A stretch of 64,000 nt of DNA from Polaromonas sp. AER18D-145 (GTDB lineage Bacteria > Pseudomonadota > Gammaproteobacteria > Burkholderiales > Burkholderiaceae_C): contig NZ_NBZV01000012.1 in the NCBI RefSeq assembly GCF_002379095.1, positions 1-64,000 of the forward strand, in the 5' to 3' direction. The position numbers and the translations under genes were made by a program. The notes below the pieces were generated by a model. It was not told the origin of the DNA, searched no databases, and saw only the letters and a program-made list of their open reading frames with translations. Numbering within the stretch: the stretch's first letter is position 1; every line of letters begins with the position of its first letter. Shown here piece after piece: positions 58,568 through 64,000 of this stretch.

Positions 58568-59362
58568 GTGACAGGCATCCATCCCACAGCGCTGGTTGAT
58601 CCCCAGGCCCAGCTCGACAGCAGTGTCAGCGTGGGGCCGTACACCGTGATCGGCCCGCACGTCAAGGTCGCGGCCGGCACGACGATTGGCGCGCATTGCG
58701 TCATCGAGGGCCACACGACGATAGGGCGCGACAACCGCATTTTCCAGTTCAATTCGCTGGGGGCCATTCCGCAGGACAAGAAGTATGCGGGGGAGCCCTG
58801 CGAACTGGTCATCGGCGACCGCAACACCGTCCGCGAGTTCTGTACCTTCAATATCGGCTCGCCCGGCGACACCGGGGTGACGCGGGTCGGCGACGACAAC
58901 TGGATCATGGCTTACGTGCATCTGGCGCACGACTGCGATGTCGGCAACCACACGATTTTCGCCAACAACTCGCAGCTGGCCGGCCATGTGCATGTCGGCG
59001 ACTGGGTGATCCTGGGCGGCTTCACCGTCGTGCACCAGTTTGTCCGGCTGGGCGCGCACAGCATGACCGCCATGTGTTCGCTGTTGTTTGCCGATCTGCC
59101 GCCGTTCGTGATGTGCCAGGGCCAGCCCGCCGAGGCGCGTTCGATGAACTACGAGGGCTTGCGCCGGCGCGGCTACACGCCAGACCGCATTGCGGCCGTC
59201 AAGGGCATGCACAAGGCCCTGTACCGTGAGGACCTGACGCTGGAGCAGGCGAAGGCGCGTATTGCAGAGCTGGCTGTCGGGCATCCCGAAGCGGCGCCTG
59301 ATGTGCAGGCGATGTTGGCCTTTCTGACCGGCACCTCACCGCAGCGCGGCATCGTCCGGTAG
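58568..59362 (+). CDS. lpxA: UDP-N-acetylglucosamine acyltransferase
   Basis: 264 aa from GTG 58568 with GAGAAGG upstream. First step of lipid A. Hexapeptide helix then a helical domain; catalytic His in [11 protein letters not shown]. Confidence 0.97.
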   Translation: MTGIHPTALVDPQAQLDSSVSVGPYTVIGPHVKVAAGTTIGAHCVIEGHTTIGRDNRIFQFNSLGAIPQDKKYAGEPCELVIGDRNTVREFCTFNIGSPGDTGVTRVGDDNWIMAYVHLAHDCDVGNHTIFANNSQLAGHVHVGDWVILGGFTVVHQFVRLGAHSMTAMCSLLFADLPPFVMCQGQPAEARSMNYEGLRRRGYTPDRIAAVKGMHKALYREDLTLEQAKARIAELAVGHPEAAPDVQAMLAFLTGTSPQRGIVR

Positions 59363-59368
59363 GCGACG

Positions 59369-60577
59369 ATGTCCGGTGTACCAACCCCTGTGCCCGGCCG
59401 TACAGAGGCGGCCGAGTCCTCTGCGACAAACGCTCCCCGCATGGCCATGGTCGCCGGCGAAACCTCGGGGGACCTGCTGGCCGGTCTGCTGCTTGACGGG
59501 TTTCATGCGCGCTGGCCCGGGCTGACGGCGGTCGGCATCGGCGGGCCGCAAATGGCCGGCCGCGGCTTTTCGCCCTGGTGGCCCAGTGAGAAACTGGCGG
59601 TGCGCGGTTATGTCGAGGTGCTGCGGCATTACCGCGAAATCGTCGGCATCCGCAAGCAGCTCAAGGAACGGCTGCTGCAGATGCGGCCCGATGTTTTCAT
59701 CGGCGTCGATGCACCCGACTTCAACCTCGACCTCGAGGCCGACCTCAAGGCCGCCGGCATACGCACGGTTCATTTCATCAGCCCCTCGGTCTGGGCCTGG
59801 CGCGCCGACCGCGTCGAAAAAATCCGCCGCAGTGTCGATCACGTGTTGTGCATTTTTCCCTTCGAGCCGGCCTTGCTGGCGCAACACGGCATTGCCGCCA
59901 CCTACGTGGGCCACCCGCTGGCCGGCATGATCCCGATGCAGGCGGACAAGGCGGCGGCCCGGCAACAGCTGGGCCTGGCATCGGGCGATCTGGTGCTGGC
60001 CGTGTTGCCGGGCAGCCGCCGCTCCGAGATCCAATACCTGGCAAAAAGGTTCTTTCGGGCTGCAGCCCTTGTTCAGAGGGCGCAGCCTGCTATTAAAATA
60101 GTAGTTCCTGCGGTGCCCGCCTTGCGCCAGCAGATCGAGCGGGCGGCGCAGGACGCGGGTATGCTGGCGCAGGTGAAAATCGTCGCCGGGCAGTCGCACA
60201 CGGTGCTGGCGGCCTGCGATGTCACGCTGATTGCCAGCGGCACCGCGACGCTGGAGGCGGCGCTGTTCAAGCGCCCCATGGTGATTGCCTACAACATGAA
60301 CTGGCTGTCCTGGCAGATCATGCGCCGCAAGAAGCTGCAGCCGTGGGTAGGCCTGCCCAACATCCTGTGCCGTGATTTTGTCGTGCCCGAACTGCTGCAG
60401 GATGCCGCCACGCCGCAGGCGCTGGCCGATGCGGTGCTGCAATGGATAGATGCGAAAATCTCCGCACCCGAGAAAATAGCTGCTGTCGAACAACGATTCA
60501 CGCAGCTGCACCACGAACTGCAGCGCGATACCGCCCAACTGGCCACCGATGCGATCCAGAACATTCTTGAAGGCTGA
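59369..60577 (+). CDS. lpxB: Lipid-A-disaccharide synthase
   Basis: 402 aa. Glycosyltransferase joining two acylated glucosamines. [52 protein letters not shown] and [13 protein letters not shown] are typical. A GCTATTAAAATAGTAG palindrome at 60089-60105 is in frame, and its 3' end overlaps rnhB by 29 nt. Confidence 0.96.
   Translation: MSGVPTPVPGRTEAAESSATNAPRMAMVAGETSGDLLAGLLLDGFHARWPGLTAVGIGGPQMAGRGFSPWWPSEKLAVRGYVEVLRHYREIVGIRKQLKERLLQMRPDVFIGVDAPDFNLDLEADLKAAGIRTVHFISPSVWAWRADRVEKIRRSVDHVLCIFPFEPALLAQHGIAATYVGHPLAGMIPMQADKAAARQQLGLASGDLVLAVLPGSRRSEIQYLAKRFFRAAALVQRAQPAIKIVVPAVPALRQQIERAAQDAGMLAQVKIVAGQSHTVLAACDVTLIASGTATLEAALFKRPMVIAYNMNWLSWQIMRRKKLQPWVGLPNILCRDFVVPELLQDAATPQALADAVLQWIDAKISAPEKIAAVEQRFTQLHHELQRDTAQLATDAIQNILEG
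60089..60105. repeat. GCTAT-type mini-palindrome in lpxB
   Basis: GCTATTAAAATAGTAGT, in frame in lpxB (AIKIVVP). Confidence 0.6.
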
Positions 60578-61166
60578 ACAGGTCACCCTCTCCTGGGACA
60601 CGCCCGGACTGTGGGCCGGTGTGGACGAGGCCGGCCGCGGGCCGCTGGCCGGCCCGGTGGTGGCTGCCGCGGTGATTCTGGACGACCTTCAGCCCATCAA
60701 GGGCCTGGCGGACTCCAAGGTGCTGACGGCGCGGCGCCGGGAACAGCTCTACGAGGAAATCCTCGCCAAGGCGCTGTGCTGCTCGATCGCCCAGGCCAGC
60801 GTCGAGGAAATCGACAGGCTCAACATCCTGCAGGCCACCATGCTGGCGATGAAACGCGCGGTCGAGGGTCTGCGCCTGAAACCCGTCAAAGTGCAGGTCG
60901 ACGGCAACCGGCTGCCGGTGCTCAGCATGCTGGCCGAAGCGATCGTCAAGGGCGACGCGCTGGTGCCGGCCATCTCCGCCGCATCCATCCTGGCCAAGGT
61001 GCACCGGGACCGCTGGTGCGAGCAGTTCCATCTCGAATACCCGCAATACGGTTTTGCCGGCCACAAGGGCTACGGCACGGCCGAACACCTGGCTGCGCTG
61101 CGCGAGCATGGCGCCTGTCCGCAACACCGCCGGTCTTTCAGCCCCGTGGCCGAGGTCCTGCGTTGA
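60549..61166 (+). CDS. rnhB: Ribonuclease HII
   Basis: 205 aa. Cleaves ribonucleotides in [26 protein letters not shown] with catalytic Asp-Glu, and [23 protein letters not shown]. Starts at ATG 60549 within lpxB. Confidence 0.96.
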   Translation: MRSRTFLKAEQVTLSWDTPGLWAGVDEAGRGPLAGPVVAAAVILDDLQPIKGLADSKVLTARRREQLYEEILAKALCCSIAQASVEEIDRLNILQATMLAMKRAVEGLRLKPVKVQVDGNRLPVLSMLAEAIVKGDALVPAISAASILAKVHRDRWCEQFHLEYPQYGFAGHKGYGTAEHLAALREHGACPQHRRSFSPVAEVLR

Positions 61167-61951
61167 GTACGCCTGCGCCGGCGGCGCCTGTGTTTGTCAC
61201 CTCGCGCGACAACGCGCTGGTCAAGGATTTGCGCCGGCTCTCACAGGACAGCACGGCCTACCGCAAGCAGGGACGGGTCTGGCTGGAGGGCGACCACCTG
61301 TGCCGTGCCGCGCTGCTGCGCGGGCTGACACCGGCGATCGCTGTATTTTCAGAGTCATTCTGGCCTATGGCCACCGCCGAATGGGCGCGGGCAGCTATCA
61401 AAACCATAGTGATCTCCGATGCCCTGCTGCCCGAGATCAGTGGGCTGGAGTCGCCGGCCCGCATGGGTTTTGTGGTCGATCTGCCGGCGCCAAAGGCCCT
61501 GTCGCCGGGGGCGCCCTCGCTGATTCTTGACCGGGTGCAGGATGCCGGCAATGTCGGCTCCATGCTGCGCAGCGCGTCGGCCTTTGGTTTCAGCCAGGTG
61601 ATCGCGCTTCGCGGCACGGCGGCACTGTGGTCTCCCAAGGTGCTGCGGGCCGGCATGGGCGCCCATTTCGGGCTTCAACTGCTTGAGGGTGTGGAACCGC
61701 AGGCGCTGGACGGCTTGACCGTTCCCATCATCGTAACCAGTTCACATGACGGCGCTTTCCTGCACCAGCAAACCCTGCCCATGCCCTGTGCCTGGGCGAT
61801 GGGGCACGAAGGGCAGGGCGTCGGCGACGACCTGATGGCCCGGGCCAGCCTGAAGGTGCGCATCGCCCAGCCGGGCGGCGAGGAGTCGCTCAATGTGGCG
61901 GCTGCCGCGGCCATTTGCCTGTACGCGAGCTCGCTGGCGGCAGCCGGATAG
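61163..61951 (+). CDS. SpoU/TrmH-family RNA 2'-O-methyltransferase
   Basis: 262 aa from TTG 61163, sharing bases with the rnhB stop. N-terminal substrate-binding part and C-terminal SPOUT knot: [38 protein letters not shown] and [13 protein letters not shown]. It methylates rRNA or tRNA (RlmB/TrmH relative); the exact site is not visible. GCTATCAAAACCATAG palindrome in frame at 61394-61410. Confidence 0.9.
   Translation: MSTPAPAAPVFVTSRDNALVKDLRRLSQDSTAYRKQGRVWLEGDHLCRAALLRGLTPAIAVFSESFWPMATAEWARAAIKTIVISDALLPEISGLESPARMGFVVDLPAPKALSPGAPSLILDRVQDAGNVGSMLRSASAFGFSQVIALRGTAALWSPKVLRAGMGAHFGLQLLEGVEPQALDGLTVPIIVTSSHDGAFLHQQTLPMPCAWAMGHEGQGVGDDLMARASLKVRIAQPGGEESLNVAAAAAICLYASSLAAAG
61394..61410. 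repeat. GCTAT-type mini-palindrome in RNA methyltransferase gene
   Basis: GCTATCAAAACCATAGT; arms CTAT/ATAG, in frame. Confidence 0.6.
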
Positions 61952-62018
61952 CCCGGGTCAACCCCGTTCCTGGCAGGACTGCATGCCTTTCATGCATAAG
62001 TCCCCGTCCTCCTCAAGC

Positions 62019-62158
62019 TATAATCAGGGGCTTTTCAAAACACAGCTTCGCCCAAGCGCACACAAAGCCAACACCCTCACAAAAGCAGCCCGCAAGAGTC
62101 TTCTCGGAGACGTTTCTTGTGCACGCTTGGGCGAACCGTAACCAACCCGGAGAACCCA
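62019..62158 (+). promoter_or_regulatory. carA promoter and structured leader
   Basis: TATAAT at 62019-62024 is a good -10 with weak -35. The leader contains TTCGCCCAAGCG (62047-62058) and its perfect complement CGCTTGGGCGAA (62124-62135), a 12-bp closing stem around a 65-nt interior, just before the carA ribosome-binding site (GGAG 62149-62152). It may be an attenuator or riboswitch-like leader for the pyrimidine/arginine-linked carAB genes. Confidence 0.5.
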
Positions 62159-63338
62159 GTGCTTTTGTCTCTACAGGGAAATACCCCTCACGCCATTCTG
62201 GCGCTCGCAGACGGCACGGTCTTTATCGGCAATTCCATCGGAGCGGTGGGCTCCACAGTCGGTGAGGTGGTGTTCAACACCGCCATGACCGGCTACCAGG
62301 AAATCCTCACGGATCCCAGCTACTGCCAGCAGATCGTCACCCTCACGTACCCCCATATCGGCAACTACGGCGTCAATGCCGAAGATGTGGAGGCGCAAAA
62401 AGTCCATGCCGCCGGACTGATCATCAAGGACTTGCCGCTCATCGCGTCGAACTTCCGCAGCACCATGACCCTGTCCGAGTACCTGGTCAGGGAAGGCACG
62501 GTGGCGATCGCCAACATTGACACGCGCCAGCTGACACGCATGCTGCGCACCCAGGGCGCACAAAACGGCTGCATCCTGGCCCTGCCCCCGGGCGAGGAGG
62601 TGTCGCCTGAACAGATTGAACAAGCGGTTCTCGTGGCCCGCAGCGCACCGGCCATGGCCGGCCTCGACCTGGCCAGGGTGGTCAGCTGCAAACAGTCCTA
62701 CGAATGGACCCAGACCGAGTGGAAGCTGGGCTCGGGTTACGGCGTGCAGATCACGCCGAAATTCCATGTGGTGGCCTTTGACTTTGGCGTGAAGAAAAAC
62801 ATCCTGCGCATGATGGCCGAGCGCGGCGCGCGCATCACGGTGGTGCCGGCGCAGACGCCCGCCGCCGACGTGCTCAAGCTCAAACCCGACGGCATCTTCC
62901 TGGCCAACGGCCCCGGTGATCCGGAACCCTGCGACTACGCGATTGCCGCCGTGCGCGAACTGATCGAGACCGGCATCCCGACCTTCGGCATCTGCCTGGG
63001 CCACCAGATCATGGCCCTGGCCAGCGGTGCGAAGACTTTCAAGATGAAGTTCGGCCACCACGGTGCCAACCATCCGGTGAAAGACCTGACCACTGACGAC
63101 AAATACGGCGGCCGCGTCAGCATCACCAGCCAGAACCACGGTTTTGCAGTGGACGAAAAAACCCTGCCGGCGAATCTGCGGCCGACCCACATCAGCCTGT
63201 TCGATGGCACGCTGCAGGGCCTGGCCCGCACCGACAAGCCGGCCTTCTGCTTCCAGGGCCACCCCGAAGCCTCGCCCGGCCCGCACGATATTTCGTATTT
63301 GTTTGACCGTTTCACGGCATTGATGGAGAAACACAAGA

Positions 63339-63346
<8 letters not shown>
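62159..63346 (+). CDS. carA: Carbamoyl phosphate synthase small subunit
   Basis: 395 aa from GTG 62159, with GGAG upstream; ATG-like 62117 is a less likely longer start. Glutamine amidotransferase: catalytic Cys in [10 protein letters not shown] and His/Glu in [13 protein letters not shown]. Supplies ammonia to CarB. It overlaps carB by 8 nt. Confidence 0.97.

Positions 63347-64000
<654 letters not shown>

Overview
The window is GC-rich chromosomal DNA of a betaproteobacterium, most likely a member of the Comamonadaceae (Polaromonas/Rhodoferax/Variovorax type). The isc operon order, the rpsB-tsf-pyrH-frr-uppS-cdsA-dxr-rseP-bamA-skp-lpxD-fabZ-lpxA-lpxB-rnhB order, PHB-metabolism genes and many dispersed GCTAT...ATAGC mini-palindromes all point that way. 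The genus call is inference. There are about 60 protein genes, three tRNAs (two Val, one Leu), no rRNA and no CRISPR.

Layout. 1-3.1 kb: a cut-off lipoprotein gene, dusA, an EamA transporter and an AT-rich gene for a predicted ribbon-helix-helix plus EVE/PUA-like protein. 3.1-12.7 kb: a GntR regulator divergent from a propionyl-CoA/methylmalonyl-CoA pathway (mutase, MeaB GTPase, carboxylase beta and alpha, cupin, VOC protein that may be the epimerase). This block is crowded with short palindromic repeats, several of them inserted in frame into genes. An AT-rich gene and a GIY-YIG nuclease domain sit between mutase and meaB, and the nuclease is fused in frame to MeaB. 12.9-19.2 kb: a flavoprotein plus KorAB-type 2-oxoacid oxidoreductase, a 271-bp nested inverted-repeat element, a CBS protein and an RnfB-like ferredoxin. 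19.2-23.5 kb: PHB depolymerase, LigB-type dioxygenase, SnoaL-like protein and an aspartate/aromatic aminotransferase.

23.7-32.6 kb: uvrB, the full iscR-iscS-iscU-iscA-hscB-hscA-fdx operon behind an IscR-like site, dnaQ and tRNA-Val(CAC). 32.6-40.3 kb: a small outer-membrane barrel, 3-hydroxybutyrate dehydrogenase, alpha/beta hydrolase, relA, tRNA-Val(GAC), phaR, rimO and tRNA-Leu(CAG). 40.5-46.3 kb: rnr (with no conventional start codon for the full first OB domain), yggT, nnr and dadA. 46.5-61.9 kb: the translation/envelope supercluster ending in rnhB and an rRNA methyltransferase. 62-64 kb: carA and the start of carB behind a structured leader.

Two themes stand out. Carbon storage and mobilisation (phaZ, bdhA, phaR) and propionyl-CoA carboxylation both feed acetyl-CoA or succinyl-CoA metabolism. 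At least six families of short palindromic elements also decorate the window, and several have become part of proteins (PccA twice, the KorC-like flavoprotein, the MeaB linker and the N-terminus of the VOC protein).
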